Assembly: GCF_003351345.1 (NCBI RefSeq)
Contig: NZ_QQTO01000007.1
Span: 62,001 to 126,000, forward strand
DNA length: 64,000 bases
Reading direction: 5' to 3'
Source of the DNA: Allobosea caraganae
GTDB taxonomy: Bacteria; Pseudomonadota; Alphaproteobacteria; Rhizobiales; Beijerinckiaceae
Below, in pieces: positions 34,695 to 43,651 of the stretch. The notes beneath the pieces were generated by a model. It did not search any database and was not told the origin of the DNA. It saw nothing but the letters and a program-made list of their open reading frames with translations. Within the stretch, counting starts at the first letter, position 1. Each line of letters begins with the position of its first letter. The position numbers and the translations under genes were made by a program.

Positions 34695-35729
34695 TCAGAC
34701 CAGCGGCGGGTTCAGCCGGGCGAAGCCGCCCGGGCGCCGGTAGGGATAATAGGGGTAGGGCGCCGTCACCACGCTCGCGGCATCGAGCCGTGCGATCTGC
34801 TCGGCCGTCAGCGACCAGCCGACCGCGCCGAGATTCTGCCGGAGCTGCTCCTCATTGCGGGCGCCGATGATGACGCTCGACACGGTCGGGCGCTGCAGCA
34901 GCCAGTTGAGCGCGATCTGCGGCACCGATTTGCCGGTTTCCTTGGCGATCTCGTCGAGCAGGTCGACGATGGTGTAGAGCCGCTCGTCATCGACCGGCGG
35001 GCCGAACTCGGCCGTCTGGTGCAGGCGGCTGCCCTCGGGCAGCTTTTCGCCGCGGCGGATCTTGCCGGTGAGCCGGCCCCAGCCGAGCGGGCTCCAGACC
35101 ATGGCGCCGACGCCCTGATCGTGGCCGAGCGGCATCAGCTCCCATTCGTAGTCGCGTCCGACCAGCGAGTAGTAGACCTGATGCGCGACATAGCGCGGAT
35201 AGCCGTGCCTTTCGGCCGCCGCGAGCGACTTCATCAGCTCCCAGCCGGCGAAGTTGGAGACGCCGACATAGCGCAGCTTGCCGGCGCGGACAAGGTCGGA
35301 GAGCGTCGACAGCACCTCCTCGACCGGCGTGCCGGCGTCGAAGGCGTGCAGTTGCAGCAGGTCGATATGGTCGGTGCCGAGCCGGCGCAGCGCATCCTCG
35401 ACCGCCTTGATCAGCCGGAAGCGCGAGGAGCCGGCCTCGTTCGGCCCATCGCCCATCGGCAGGCTGGTCTTGGTCGAGATCAGCACCTCGTTGCGCCGCC
35501 CCTTGATCGCCTCGCCCAGCACCTCCTCGGAAGCGCCGTTCGAATAGACGTCGGCGGTGTCGAAGAGGTTGAGCCCGGCCTCGAGGCAGATATCGACGAG
35601 GCGACGCGCCTCCTTGGCGTCGGTATTGCCCCAGGCGCCGAAGAGCGGGCCGGAGCCGCCGAAAGTGCCGGCGCCGAAGCTGAGCGCCGGGACCTTCAAG
35701 CCGGAATTGCCGAGACGACGATAGTCCAT
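34695..35729 (-). CDS. Aldo/keto reductase family oxidoreductase
   Basis: A 344-residue reductase of the same fold as 32933-33979 but clearly diverged. It has NLFDTADVYSNGASEE with the catalytic Asp and Tyr, ISTKTSLP with the Lys, LLQLHAFD with the His, and IIGARNEEQLRQNL for NADPH. AAGGA lies eight bases before the ATG. An MFS transporter gene lies 49 bases upstream on the same strand, so the two may form an operon. The substrate is not known. Confidence 0.92.
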   Translation of the reverse strand: MDYRRLGNSGLKVPALSFGAGTFGGSGPLFGAWGNTDAKEARRLVDICLEAGLNLFDTADVYSNGASEEVLGEAIKGRRNEVLISTKTSLPMGDGPNEAGSSRFRLIKAVEDALRRLGTDHIDLLQLHAFDAGTPVEEVLSTLSDLVRAGKLRYVGVSNFAGWELMKSLAAAERHGYPRYVAHQVYYSLVGRDYEWELMPLGHDQGVGAMVWSPLGWGRLTGKIRRGEKLPEGSRLHQTAEFGPPVDDERLYTIVDLLDEIAKETGKSVPQIALNWLLQRPTVSSVIIGARNEEQLRQNLGAVGWSLTAEQIARLDAASVVTAPYPYYPYRRPGGFARLNPPLV

Positions 35730-35778
35730 GGTGCCTGTCCTTCTAGGTAAGCGAATCTCTGTAAGCGTTTGAAACGAA

Positions 35779-36972
35779 TCAGGAGCCGAGCGCCGGGCCG
35801 ACCGTGGCCGCCTTCAGCGCGGCCTCCCTCCGGTCGAGGCGCAGGCTCCAGAAGGCGATGGCGAGCGCCCCGATCGGCATGATCATGGCGACGAGCGGGA
35901 TCGCGGTCAGGCCAGGCCCGTAGTCGATGGTCGCGCCGCCGGCCCAGGCGCCGAGCGCATTGCCGAGGTTGAAGGCGGCGATATTGAGGCTGGACGCGAG
36001 GCTCTGGCCGGCGCCGCTCGCCCGCTCCAGCACCCACATCTGCAGCGGCGGCACGGTGGCGAAGCCGGCGGCGCCGAGCAGGAAGACGAAGATCGTCGCC
36101 GCGATGCCGTCATGGATGGCGAAGGTCATCAGGCCGAGCACGACAGTGAGCACGAGCATGCTGCCGATCACGGTCGGGACGAGGTACTTGTCGGCGAGCT
36201 TGCCGCCGATCAGGTTGCCGACGATCAGCCCGCCGCCGAACATCAGCAGGATCGGCGAGACGGAGGTTTCGGCGAGGCCGGTCACCTTGGTCAGGATCGG
36301 CGCGATATAGGTGAAGATCGCGAAGACGCCGGCAAAGCCGAGCACCGTGGTCAGCAGGCCAAGCAGCACCGGCCGCTGCGCCATGGCCTTGAGGTCGGCG
36401 CGCCAGTCGCTTGCCTCGGGCGCGGCCTCGTCCTTGGGCACGAAGGCGGCGATGATCGCGAGCGCGGCAATGCCGACGATGGTCACGGCCCAGAAAGTGG
36501 CGCGCCAGCCGAGCTGCTGGCCGAGCCAGGTGCCGAAGGGCACGCCCACGATGTTGGCGATGGTCAGGCCGGTGAACATGATCGCGATGGCCGAGGCCTT
36601 GCGATCGGCCGGCACCAGGCTGGTCGCGACCACCGAGCCGACGCCGAAGAAGGTGCCGTGCGCGAAGGCGGTCAGGATGCGCGCCGCCATCAGCGTGCCG
36701 TAGCTCGGCGCCAGCGCGCAGGCGGCGTTGCCGAGGGTGAAGATCACCATCAGCGCCAGCAGCACGGTCTTGCGCGGCCAGCGCGCGGTGAAGGTGGTCA
36801 TCAGCGGCGCGCCGACGACGACGCCGAGCGCATAGCCGGAAATCAGCAGGCCGGCCGCCGCGATCGAGACGCCGAGATCGGCGCTGACTTCGAGCAGCAG
36901 GCCCATGATGACGAATTCGGTGACGCCGATGCCGAAGGCGCCGGCGGTGAGGGCATAGAGGGCAATGGGCAT
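35779..36972 (-). CDS. MFS transporter (AraJ/YdhP-type drug or sugar efflux)
   Basis: A 397-residue major facilitator protein with twelve predicted helices. MPIALYALTAGAFGIGVTEF with VIMG after it is the usual start of the AraJ/YdhP efflux subgroup, and the loop between helices 2 and 3 carries a basic motif (TFTARWPRKTVLL). It is divergent from a LysR regulator gene 103 bases away, which likely controls it. The reductase gene follows downstream on the same strand. The exported compound cannot be predicted. Confidence 0.9.
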   Translation of the reverse strand: MPIALYALTAGAFGIGVTEFVIMGLLLEVSADLGVSIAAAGLLISGYALGVVVGAPLMTTFTARWPRKTVLLALMVIFTLGNAACALAPSYGTLMAARILTAFAHGTFFGVGSVVATSLVPADRKASAIAIMFTGLTIANIVGVPFGTWLGQQLGWRATFWAVTIVGIAALAIIAAFVPKDEAAPEASDWRADLKAMAQRPVLLGLLTTVLGFAGVFAIFTYIAPILTKVTGLAETSVSPILLMFGGGLIVGNLIGGKLADKYLVPTVIGSMLVLTVVLGLMTFAIHDGIAATIFVFLLGAAGFATVPPLQMWVLERASGAGQSLASSLNIAAFNLGNALGAWAGGATIDYGPGLTAIPLVAMIMPIGALAIAFWSLRLDRREAALKAATVGPALGS

Positions 36973-37060
36973 GGGTTCGATCCGCGTGACAGAGGATGTC
37001 TGGCGGCAAGATGGTGCAGCGCGGCATGGTGCGTTAGACTGCCGGCAGGAACATCATTTG

Positions 37061-37073
37061 TGAGTTGAATTCA
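37061..37073. promoter_or_regulatory. Candidate LysR-type binding site (T-N11-A)
   Basis: TGAGTTGAATTCA is a 13-base near-palindrome (10 of 13 symmetric) with the T-N11-A form. It lies just before the start codon of the LysR gene and within the spacer shared with the MFS gene. Binding is inferred. Confidence 0.4.
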
Positions 37074-37075
37074 TC

Positions 37076-37981
37076 ATGGCTCGACTGGACGTCAACCGCT
37101 CCGGCGAGATGGAGGTTTTTGCCCGCGTCGTCGAGCTCGGCGGCTTTTCGGCCGCGGCGCGTGCCTTCGGCATGACGCCCTCTGCCGTCAGCAAGCTCGT
37201 CGCCCGGCTGGAGATGCGGCTCGGCACGCGGCTGGTCAACCGCTCCACCCGCAAGCTCCAGCTCACGCTCGAAGGCATGGCCTTCTACGAGCGCAGCATC
37301 CGCATCTTGGCCGATCTCGACGAGGCCGAGCGCAATGTTGCGAGCAACGAGCGCCCCGTCGGCCGCATCTCCCTCAACACCAGCGCCTCCTATGCCACGC
37401 ATATCCTGATGCCGGTCGTGCCCGAGTTCCTGGCGCGCTATCCCGAGGTGACGCTCCACATCATCCAGACCGACACGGTGATCGACCTGATGGAGGAGCG
37501 CACCGATGTCGCGGTCCGGGCCGGGCCGCTGAAGGACTCCAACCTGATCGCCCGCAAGCTCGGCGCGACGCGCATGACCCTCGTCGCCGCGCCATCCTAC
37601 CTGAAGCAGTTCGGCGAGCCGAAGAGCGTCGCCGACCTCGACAATCACAATCGCCTCGGCCACTGCTACACCCGCGCCATCGAGGGCTGGCCGCTGCTGC
37701 GCGACGGCGAGCCCGTCACCATCCCGATCACCGGCAACGCCAAGACCAGCGATGGCGAGGCCCTGCGCCATCTCGTGGTCGCCGGCGCCGGCATCGCCCG
37801 GCTGGCGACCTTCACCGTGCGCGAGGATATCAAGGCCGGGCGGCTGAAGGCCGTGCTGGAGGATAACAATCCGGGCGATCTCGAAGAGGTCCACGCGGTC
37901 TATCTCGGCCAGGGCGGGCCGCTGCCCTCGCGCATCAGGGCCCTGCTCGATTTCCTGGGGGAGAAGGCCCGCGTCGGCTGA
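37076..37981 (+). CDS. LysR family transcriptional regulator
   Basis: A 301-residue regulator with an N-terminal winged HTH (EVFARVVELGGFSAAARAFG, then SAVSKLVARLEMRLG) and a periplasmic-binding-like effector domain (about residues 92-295). The subgroup resembles those paired with AraJ-type efflux genes. It is transcribed away from the MFS transporter gene. A long palindrome follows its stop codon after 16 bases. The effector is unknown. Confidence 0.92.
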   Translation: MARLDVNRSGEMEVFARVVELGGFSAAARAFGMTPSAVSKLVARLEMRLGTRLVNRSTRKLQLTLEGMAFYERSIRILADLDEAERNVASNERPVGRISLNTSASYATHILMPVVPEFLARYPEVTLHIIQTDTVIDLMEERTDVAVRAGPLKDSNLIARKLGATRMTLVAAPSYLKQFGEPKSVADLDNHNRLGHCYTRAIEGWPLLRDGEPVTIPITGNAKTSDGEALRHLVVAGAGIARLATFTVREDIKAGRLKAVLEDNNPGDLEEVHAVYLGQGGPLPSRIRALLDFLGEKARVG

Positions 37982-37997
37982 GCGCGGAACCGCTAAC

Positions 37998-38085
37998 GTC
38001 ATGCTCGCCCTTGTGGCGAGCATCCACGTCTTGAACGCTCATCGCAGCCAAAGACGTGGATGGCCGGGACAAGCCCGACCATGAC
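37998..38085. repeat. Long imperfect palindrome with 35-base arms
   Basis: The arms 37998-38032 and 38051-38085 match at about 28 of 35 positions when one is reversed and complemented; the inner 12 bases (CATCCACGTCTT and AAGACGTGGATG) match fully. The loop is 18 bases. It lies after the LysR gene. Similar GTCATG...CATGAC palindromes are widespread repeats in Hyphomicrobiales genomes; it may also act as terminator. Confidence 0.85.
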
Positions 38086-38158
38086 GGGGAGGGGCGTTGC
38101 AAGGGTTCCGCCGACTCGCGCGATGCTCTAGATCGCGGGCACCACGCGAGAAAACCTC

Positions 38159-38515
38159 ATGGCGATCACGATCTACGGCATCAAGAACTGCGACACGATG
38201 AAGAAGGCGCGCACCTGGCTCGACCAGCACGGCGTCGCCTACCTCTTCCACGACTACAAAGCCGAGGGCGTGTCGAAGGTGCTGCTCGAAAGCTGGTGCA
38301 AGGAGCACGGCTGGGAGGTGATTCTGAACCGCGCCGGCACCACTTTCCGCGCCTTGCCTGAGTCCGACAAGCAGGGGCTCGACGCCAGGAAGGCCGTGGC
38401 GCTGATGCAGGAGCACACCTCCCTGATCAAGCGCCCGGTGCTCGACCTCGGCGACCGCCGCCTCGTCGGCTTCAAGCCCGAGCTCTATGCAGCAGCCTTC
38501 AAGGTGGCGGCCTGA
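38159..38515 (+). CDS. ArsC/Spx-family protein (YffB-like)
   Basis: A 118-residue thioredoxin-fold protein. The start ITIYGIKNCDTMKKARTWLD has one active-site Cys (Cys11), and the ArsC family block LIKRPVLDLGDRRLVGFKPE is near the C-terminus. Members include arsenate reductases and YffB-type glutathione-dependent proteins; the single N-terminal Cys and the size fit YffB best. No ars genes are nearby. It stands alone between a palindromic repeat and a REP-like repeat. Confidence 0.88.
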   Translation: MAITIYGIKNCDTMKKARTWLDQHGVAYLFHDYKAEGVSKVLLESWCKEHGWEVILNRAGTTFRALPESDKQGLDARKAVALMQEHTSLIKRPVLDLGDRRLVGFKPELYAAAFKVAA

Positions 38516-38522
38516 TTTGTAT

Positions 38523-38611
38523 CGTCATTGCGAGCGTAGCGAAGCAATCTAGGAGGACCGGGTGCGCGGTTGCTCCTGGATTGCTTCGTCGCTGCGCTCC
38601 TCGCAATGACG
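38523..38611. repeat. CGTCATTGCGAG palindromic repeat, copy 1 (89 bp)
   Basis: Outer arms CGTCATTGCGAG and CTCGCAATGACG, inner arms GAAGCAATC and GATTGCTTC, with GGTGCGCGG at the centre. It lies between the convergent ArsC-like and pstS genes. The copy at 48004-48092 has the same length and the opposite orientation, judged from which arm carries the extra GGAGCG-type bases. Confidence 0.9.
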
Positions 38612-38636
38612 GGTAGAGGCGTCGCGCCGTCGCCTG

Positions 38637-39683
38637 TTAGCTCCCGGCCTTCATGCTGGTCGCCCAGTAATCCTTGACCTGCTTCACCAGCGTCTCCGGC
38701 AGCGGCACGTAGCCGAGCGCGCTCGCATCGGCTGCGCCACCCTCGAAGGAGATGCGGAAGAAGTCGAGCACCTCCTGGGTGCGGCGGGTATGAGGCTTCG
38801 GCACCAGCGCGAAGGTCGTGGCGACGATCGGGTAGGCCTCAGTGCCCGGCGCGTCGGTCAGCATCAGCGAGAAATCCTTGGCCTTGGCCCATTCGGCGCT
38901 GGCCGCAGCCGCGGCGAAGCTCGCCGGCTCCGGCTTGACGAAGCTGCCGGCCTTGTTCTGGACGAGGCCATAGGCGAGGGCGGCCCGCACCACCTGGCCG
39001 AACTCGATATAGCCGATCGAGTTCCTGATCCGCTTCACCGAATCGGCGACGCCCTGGGTGCGCTCGGCGCCGGCGCCGACCGGCCAGGCGACCTGCGTGT
39101 TGACGCCGATTTTCTGGCGCCATTCCGGGCTCGCCTTGGCGAGGTAGTCGGTCCAGTTGAAGGTCGTGCCCGAGCCGTCGGCGCGGTAGATCACGTTGAT
39201 AGCGGCGTCGGGCAGCTTCAGGTCGGGATTGACCGCCTTGATCGCCGGGTCGGACCAGGTCTTGACCTTGCCGAGATAGATGTCGGCGAGCAACGCGCCG
39301 GTGAACCTGATCTGGCCGGCGTTGACGCCGTCGATGTTCACCACCGGGACGATGCCGCCCATCACGATCGGGAACTGGATCAGGGCCGAGCGCTGCAACT
39401 CCTCGGAGGAGAGCGGCCGGTCGGAGGCGCCGAACTCGGCGGCGCGCTGGGTGACGCGGACCTCGCCGCCGAGCGAGCCGATCGGCTCATAGTCGACGCC
39501 GATGTCGAGCGGGGTCATCTCGGCGCCGTCGGACTTGGCGACGCGGTAGTTCTGCGCCCATTTGCCGATGACCGGGAAGGCGAAGCTGGAGCCCGCGCCG
39601 GTGATCGGCTCGGCCTGGCTGGGGGCTACGGTCGAGGCCAGAAGGGCGCCGGCGACAGCCAGGATGGCCAAGGGCTTCATCAT
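38637..39683 (-). CDS. pstS: Phosphate ABC transporter substrate-binding protein
   Basis: A 348-residue periplasmic protein. The signal peptide covers residues 1-24 (LAILAVAGALLASTVAPSQA). The phosphate-binding loops are visible: TGAGSSFAFPV, GASDRPLS and RADGSGTTFNWTDYL, the last two being the family's anion contacts. It should bind phosphate for the PstCAB importer. No pstC, pstA, pstB or phoU lies beside it: its neighbours are an ArsC-like gene and an EamA transporter. A candidate Pho box lies 65-82 bases upstream of the start, so induction by phosphate shortage is likely. Confidence 0.92.
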   Translation of the reverse strand: MMKPLAILAVAGALLASTVAPSQAEPITGAGSSFAFPVIGKWAQNYRVAKSDGAEMTPLDIGVDYEPIGSLGGEVRVTQRAAEFGASDRPLSSEELQRSALIQFPIVMGGIVPVVNIDGVNAGQIRFTGALLADIYLGKVKTWSDPAIKAVNPDLKLPDAAINVIYRADGSGTTFNWTDYLAKASPEWRQKIGVNTQVAWPVGAGAERTQGVADSVKRIRNSIGYIEFGQVVRAALAYGLVQNKAGSFVKPEPASFAAAAASAEWAKAKDFSLMLTDAPGTEAYPIVATTFALVPKPHTRRTQEVLDFFRISFEGGAADASALGYVPLPETLVKQVKDYWATSMKAGS

Positions 39684-39747
39684 TCTCTCCCTGCAACGGA
39701 ACCGGCCCGAGGGCGCTGGTCGGTAGACTTATTGCTATGGTCGCGCG

Positions 39748-39776
39748 GTGACGTTGCGATGACGGTTGTGACAACC
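39748..39776 (-). promoter_or_regulatory. Candidate Pho box upstream of pstS
   Basis: On the minus strand CCGTCAT-CGCA-ACGTCAC (39748-39765) resembles the CTGTCAT-N4-CTGTCAT PhoB site, keeping GTCA in both halves with 11-base spacing. A GGTTG-TGA-CAACC palindrome (39764-39776) overlaps it. Binding by PhoB is inferred. Confidence 0.5.
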
Positions 39777-39813
39777 ACAGGAAGCTGGAGCGGGCGGGAA
39801 ATCGGCCCTCTTT

Positions 39814-40686
39814 TCAGCGCCTTCCCGTGGTCGCGATCCAGATGCCGGCGAGCACCGCGGCGAGCCCTGCGACGACGTTCCAGCCGACCGCCTCGCCCAG
39901 GAGAACCGCGCCGGTGATCGCGGCGATGACCGGATTGACCGTGACCGAGATCGCCACCCGCGTCGGCGTGGTCCGGCCGAGCGCGAAGGACCAGAGGAAG
40001 AAGGCGAGCGTGCTGCCGGCGAGCCCGACATAGGCGAAGGCGAGCCATTGCGCGGTCCCGGCTGCGCTCAGCCGCTGCAAGCCGCCGCTCGCGGCCGAGA
40101 TCGCGATCAGCCCGAGCGCGCCGACCGCCATGCCCATCGTCGTGAAGGTCACCGGCCCGGAGCGCTTGATGAAGGGCCGCGACCAGACGCTGTAGAGCGC
40201 CATGCACAGCGCCGCGCCGACCATAAGCAGGTCGCCGCGCCAGGCGCCGGCCGGCGCCGTGGCGAGCCCGGTCAGCAGCGCCAGCGCCACCCCGGCCATG
40301 GCGATGCCGACGCCGAGCGACTTGCGCGGGGTGAGCATCTCGACCCGCAGCAGCGCCGCGGCCAGCATGGTCAGCAGCGGCAGGGTCGAGAGCGCCAGCG
40401 CCCCGCGCGCCGCCGTGGTGAAGATCAGCGAGGCGTTGAACAGGATCGGGAACAGCCCGAAGAACAGGGCGCCCAGCCCCGCCGCTGCCGGCCAGTCGCG
40501 ACGTGGCGGCCAGGGCTGGCTTTGCAGCAGCGCAATCGGCAGCAGGCCGAGGAAGCCGATGCCGAAGCGCAGCGCCCCCAGCGTCATCGGGTCGGTGGCA
40601 CCGACGACATAGCGCGTCGCCGCAACCGAACTGCCGCCGATCGCGCTCGACAGCATCGCCGCCAGCACGCCCAGCATCTCGTTCAT
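39814..40686 (-). CDS. EamA/DMT family transporter
   Basis: A 290-residue membrane protein with ten predicted helices in two EamA repeats (residues about 5-135 and 150-285). The start at ATG 40686 is supported by GGAGG five bases upstream; a longer frame to 40767 would overlap the LysR promoter. It is divergent from the LysR regulator gene at 40779, which probably regulates it. Exported amino acids or metabolites are typical for the family; the substrate is unknown. Confidence 0.9.
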   Translation of the reverse strand: MNEMLGVLAAMLSSAIGGSSVAATRYVVGATDPMTLGALRFGIGFLGLLPIALLQSQPWPPRRDWPAAAGLGALFFGLFPILFNASLIFTTAARGALALSTLPLLTMLAAALLRVEMLTPRKSLGVGIAMAGVALALLTGLATAPAGAWRGDLLMVGAALCMALYSVWSRPFIKRSGPVTFTTMGMAVGALGLIAISAASGGLQRLSAAGTAQWLAFAYVGLAGSTLAFFLWSFALGRTTPTRVAISVTVNPVIAAITGAVLLGEAVGWNVVAGLAAVLAGIWIATTGRR

Positions 40687-40748
40687 GACAGCCTCCGCAA
40701 CCGCATTGCGCTGCTTGTGCCGGAGACGGTACAAATCAGGGAATGGAA

Positions 40749-40774
40749 TTTCCTGGATAAACCTCATCAGGAAA
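40749..40774. promoter_or_regulatory. Candidate LysR operator (inverted repeat)
   Basis: TTTCCTG (40749-40755) and CAGGAAA (40768-40774) form a perfect inverted repeat with a 12-base spacer in the 92-base gap between the divergent EamA and LysR genes. The right half also includes the LysR ribosome-binding site, so binding there could give autorepression. Confidence 0.5.
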
Positions 40775-40778
40775 CGTG

Positions 40779-41639
40779 ATGACTATCGCCGCCGCGCTCG
40801 ATCCCGACCTGCTGCAAGCCTTCTTGGCGGTGGCCGACCTGCGCTCTTTCACCCGCGCCGCCGCGAAGCTCAACCGCACCCAATCGGCTGTGAGCATGCA
40901 GGTGCGGCGGCTGGAGGAGCGGTTGGGGGCCGAGCTGTTCCACCGCAGCACCGTTCATGTCGAGCTCAGCGCCTCGGGCGAGGCGCTGCTCGGCTATGCC
41001 CGCCGCATCCTCGTGCTGAACGAGGAGGCGTTCTCGCGGCTGCGCGAGCATGAGACGCAAGGCCATGTCCGGCTCGGCGTGATGGATGATTACGGCACGC
41101 TGCTGGTCCCGCCGCTGCTGGGAAGCTTTGCCGCGCTCTATCCGCGCATCCAGGTCGAGATGCAGACGGGCCTGACCGCGACCATGCCGGACCGGCTCGG
41201 CGAGGCCTATGACCTCGTCATCGCCATGCATCCGGCCGGGCAGGGCGACGGCATGCTGCTGCGGCGCGAGCAGGCGCTCTGGGCCGTGGGCGCGACGCGT
41301 TCGGCCTTGGCGCAGGAGCCTCTGCCGGTGGCGCTCTATCCGCAAGGCTGCCTGTTCCGGCAATGGGCGATTGCGGCGTTGGATGGCGCCGGCAAGCCCT
41401 GGCGCCTCGCCTTCGTCAGCCATTCTCTCGCTGCAGTCGAGGCCGTGGCGGCGCAGGGACTCGCGGTCACCGTAGTCAAATCCGGCACCTGCCCGCCGAG
41501 CCTGCGCACCCTCACCGAGGCCGATGGAATGCCGCCGCTGCCCGCCGCCGATATCCGGCTGCACAAGGCGCCCGGGCTGTCGCAGGCGGCGGCGCTGCTG
41601 GCCGATCACCTCGTCGCAGCGCTGGCTCGACCGTCCTGA
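40779..41639 (+). CDS. LysR family transcriptional regulator
   Basis: A 286-residue LysR protein with a winged HTH at the N-terminus ([20 protein letters not shown], then [19 protein letters not shown]) and a C-terminal effector domain. ATG 40779 has AGGA six bases upstream; a GTG just before it (40776) is an alternative. It is divergent from the EamA transporter and is followed 61 bases later by tgt on the same strand. The effector is unknown. Confidence 0.92.
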   Translation: MTIAAALDPDLLQAFLAVADLRSFTRAAAKLNRTQSAVSMQVRRLEERLGAELFHRSTVHVELSASGEALLGYARRILVLNEEAFSRLREHETQGHVRLGVMDDYGTLLVPPLLGSFAALYPRIQVEMQTGLTATMPDRLGEAYDLVIAMHPAGQGDGMLLRREQALWAVGATRSALAQEPLPVALYPQGCLFRQWAIAALDGAGKPWRLAFVSHSLAAVEAVAAQGLAVTVVKSGTCPPSLRTLTEADGMPPLPAADIRLHKAPGLSQAAALLADHLVAALARPS

Positions 41640-41700
41640 CACGCCCGCCCGGCGTCGCCGGCACTTCCTTCAACCTTCCGGCTGGGCTAAGCGCCTGCCG

Positions 41701-42825
41701 ATGACGACAGATTTCAGCTTTCACCTGCTCGGCCGCGATGGCGCCGCCCGCACCGGCGAGATCCGCATGCCGCGCGGCGTGATCCGCACGCCGGCCTTCA
41801 TGCCGGTCGGCACGGCCGCCACCGTCAAGGGCATGTATCCGGAGCAGGTCAAGGCGCTCGGCGCCGATGTCGTGCTCGGCAACACCTATCACCTGATGCT
41901 GCGCCCGGGTGCGGAGCGCATCGCGGGCCTTGGCGGCCTGCACAAGTTCATGAACTGGCCGCACCCGATCCTGACCGACTCAGGCGGCTTCCAGGTGATG
42001 TCGCTGTCGCAACTGCGCAAGCTGACCGAGGAAGGCGTGACCTTCCAGTCGCATATCGACGGCTCCCGTCACATGCTGTCCCCGGAGCGTTCGGTCGAGA
42101 TCCAGAACCTGCTCGGCTCCGACATCGTCATGCAGCTCGACGAATGCGTCTCGCTGCCCTGCGAGGACAAGGTGGCCGAGAAGGCGATGCGCCTGTCGCT
42201 GCGCTGGGCCGAGCGCTGCAAGACGGCCTTCGGCAACCCGACTGGAAGGGCGCTGTTCGGCATCGTCCAGGGCGGCGCCGTGCCGGCGCTGCGCGTCGAG
42301 AGCGCCAAGTCGCTCGTCGAGATGGACCTCAAGGGCTACGCCATCGGCGGCCTCGCGGTCGGCGAGCCGCAGGACGTCATGCTGGCGATGATCGAGGTCG
42401 TCGAGCCGCATCTGCCTCAGGACCGGCCGCGCTACCTGATGGGCGTCGGCACGCCGGACGATCTCGTCGAGGCCGTCAGCCGCGGCGTCGACATGTTCGA
42501 TTGCGTGATGCCGACACGGGCCGGCCGCCACGGCCAGATCTTCACCCGCTTCGGCCGGATGAACCTGCGCAACGCCAAGCATGCCGACGACCCGCGCCCG
42601 ATCGACCCGCAATCGTCCTGCGAGGCCGCCAACTCCTATGCGCGCGCCTATCTGCACCACCTCGTCAAGGCCGACGAGATGCTCGGCAAGATGCTGCTGA
42701 CCTGGGTCAACCTCGCCTATTATCAGGAGCTGATGGCTGGCCTGCGCGCGGCCATCGCCGAGGGTAGGCTCAAGGATTTCGCGGCCGAGACCAAGGCGGC
42801 TTGGGCTCGGGGCGAGGAGCCATGA
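41701..42825 (+). CDS. tgt: Queuine tRNA-ribosyltransferase (tRNA-guanine transglycosylase)
   Basis: A 374-residue TIM-barrel enzyme that exchanges guanine-34 for preQ1 in tRNAs with GUN anticodons. [11 protein letters not shown] with the general-acid Asp, [13 protein letters not shown] and the nucleophile in [13 protein letters not shown] are all present. The zinc site is reduced: where three Cys are usual the sequence reads Ser305-Ser-Cys307-x2-Ala310, with only one Cys and the following His kept. The real start is ATG 41701; upstream codons in this frame belong to the LysR gene in another frame. queF, of the same pathway, lies 4.7 kb downstream. Confidence 0.95.
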   Translation: MTTDFSFHLLGRDGAARTGEIRMPRGVIRTPAFMPVGTAATVKGMYPEQVKALGADVVLGNTYHLMLRPGAERIAGLGGLHKFMNWPHPILTDSGGFQVMSLSQLRKLTEEGVTFQSHIDGSRHMLSPERSVEIQNLLGSDIVMQLDECVSLPCEDKVAEKAMRLSLRWAERCKTAFGNPTGRALFGIVQGGAVPALRVESAKSLVEMDLKGYAIGGLAVGEPQDVMLAMIEVVEPHLPQDRPRYLMGVGTPDDLVEAVSRGVDMFDCVMPTRAGRHGQIFTRFGRMNLRNAKHADDPRPIDPQSSCEAANSYARAYLHHLVKADEMLGKMLLTWVNLAYYQELMAGLRAAIAEGRLKDFAAETKAAWARGEEP

Positions 42826-42853
42826 GCCTGCCTGGCTTGGTCCTGCCGCCGCG

Positions 42854-43651
42854 ATGATCGACCCCTGGCTGATCATGCTGCTGCTCAAGATGGCGGTCGC
42901 GGCTGCGATCGTCGTTGGCTGTTCCCTGCTGGCCGAGCGCTCCGGCCCGCTGGTCGCGGCGATGATCGCGACGCTGCCGATCTCGGCCGGGCCGGTCTAT
43001 GTCTTCCTGGCGATGGATCACGACGCCGCCTTCATCTCGGGCGGGGCGCTCGGCAGCATGAGCTCCAATCTCGCCAATGCCGCGCTCTCGGTCGTCTATG
43101 TCCTGCTGGCGCAGCGCTTCGGCACGCTGGTCAGCCTCGGCTCGGGGCTGCTGGCCTGGCTCGCCACGGTGACATTGCTGCGCGACCTGGCGCCGCCCTT
43201 CATCGTGCTGCTCGGCCTGACGCTGGTCGTCTTCCCGGCGGCGCATCGCCTGTTCCGGCCTTATCTTGCGGCGCGTCCGGAAAAACCTCCCGGCCGGCTC
43301 TGGTACGTCATCCCGCTGCGCGCCGCCGCCGTGGCGACGCTCACCGGCCTCGTCACCACGCTTAGCGCCAAGGTCGGGCCGGGCTGGTCCGGCGTGCTGG
43401 CGGCCGTCCCGCTCGTGCTCTCCAGCCTGATCGCGATCCTGCATTCGCGCATGGGCGGGCCGGCCAGCGCCGCGGTGATCGCCAACAGCGCGCTCGGCCT
43501 GCTTGGCTTCGGCCTCGGGCTCGGCACCGTTCACCTCACGGCGCTGCCGCTCGGCTCATGGCCGGCGCTGGGGCTCGGCCTTCTCGTCTGTATCGCCTGG
43601 AATCTGGCTCTGATGGGCTTGGCTCGCCGGTCGCGCCGCGCTGCGCCATGA
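42854..43651 (+). CDS. Integral membrane protein, unknown function
   Basis: A 265-residue protein with about eight hydrophobic helices and very few polar loops. It begins MIDPWLIMLLLKMAVAAAIVV and has an internal repeat-like pattern (GPLVAAMIATLPISAGP and GPGWSGVLAAVPLVLSS), suggesting two related halves. I cannot name the family. It follows tgt by 28 bases on the same strand and may be co-transcribed. Its last 96 bases overlap the end of the convergent EamA gene. Confidence 0.75.
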   Translation: MIDPWLIMLLLKMAVAAAIVVGCSLLAERSGPLVAAMIATLPISAGPVYVFLAMDHDAAFISGGALGSMSSNLANAALSVVYVLLAQRFGTLVSLGSGLLAWLATVTLLRDLAPPFIVLLGLTLVVFPAAHRLFRPYLAARPEKPPGRLWYVIPLRAAAVATLTGLVTTLSAKVGPGWSGVLAAVPLVLSSLIAILHSRMGGPASAAVIANSALGLLGFGLGLGTVHLTALPLGSWPALGLGLLVCIAWNLALMGLARRSRRAAP

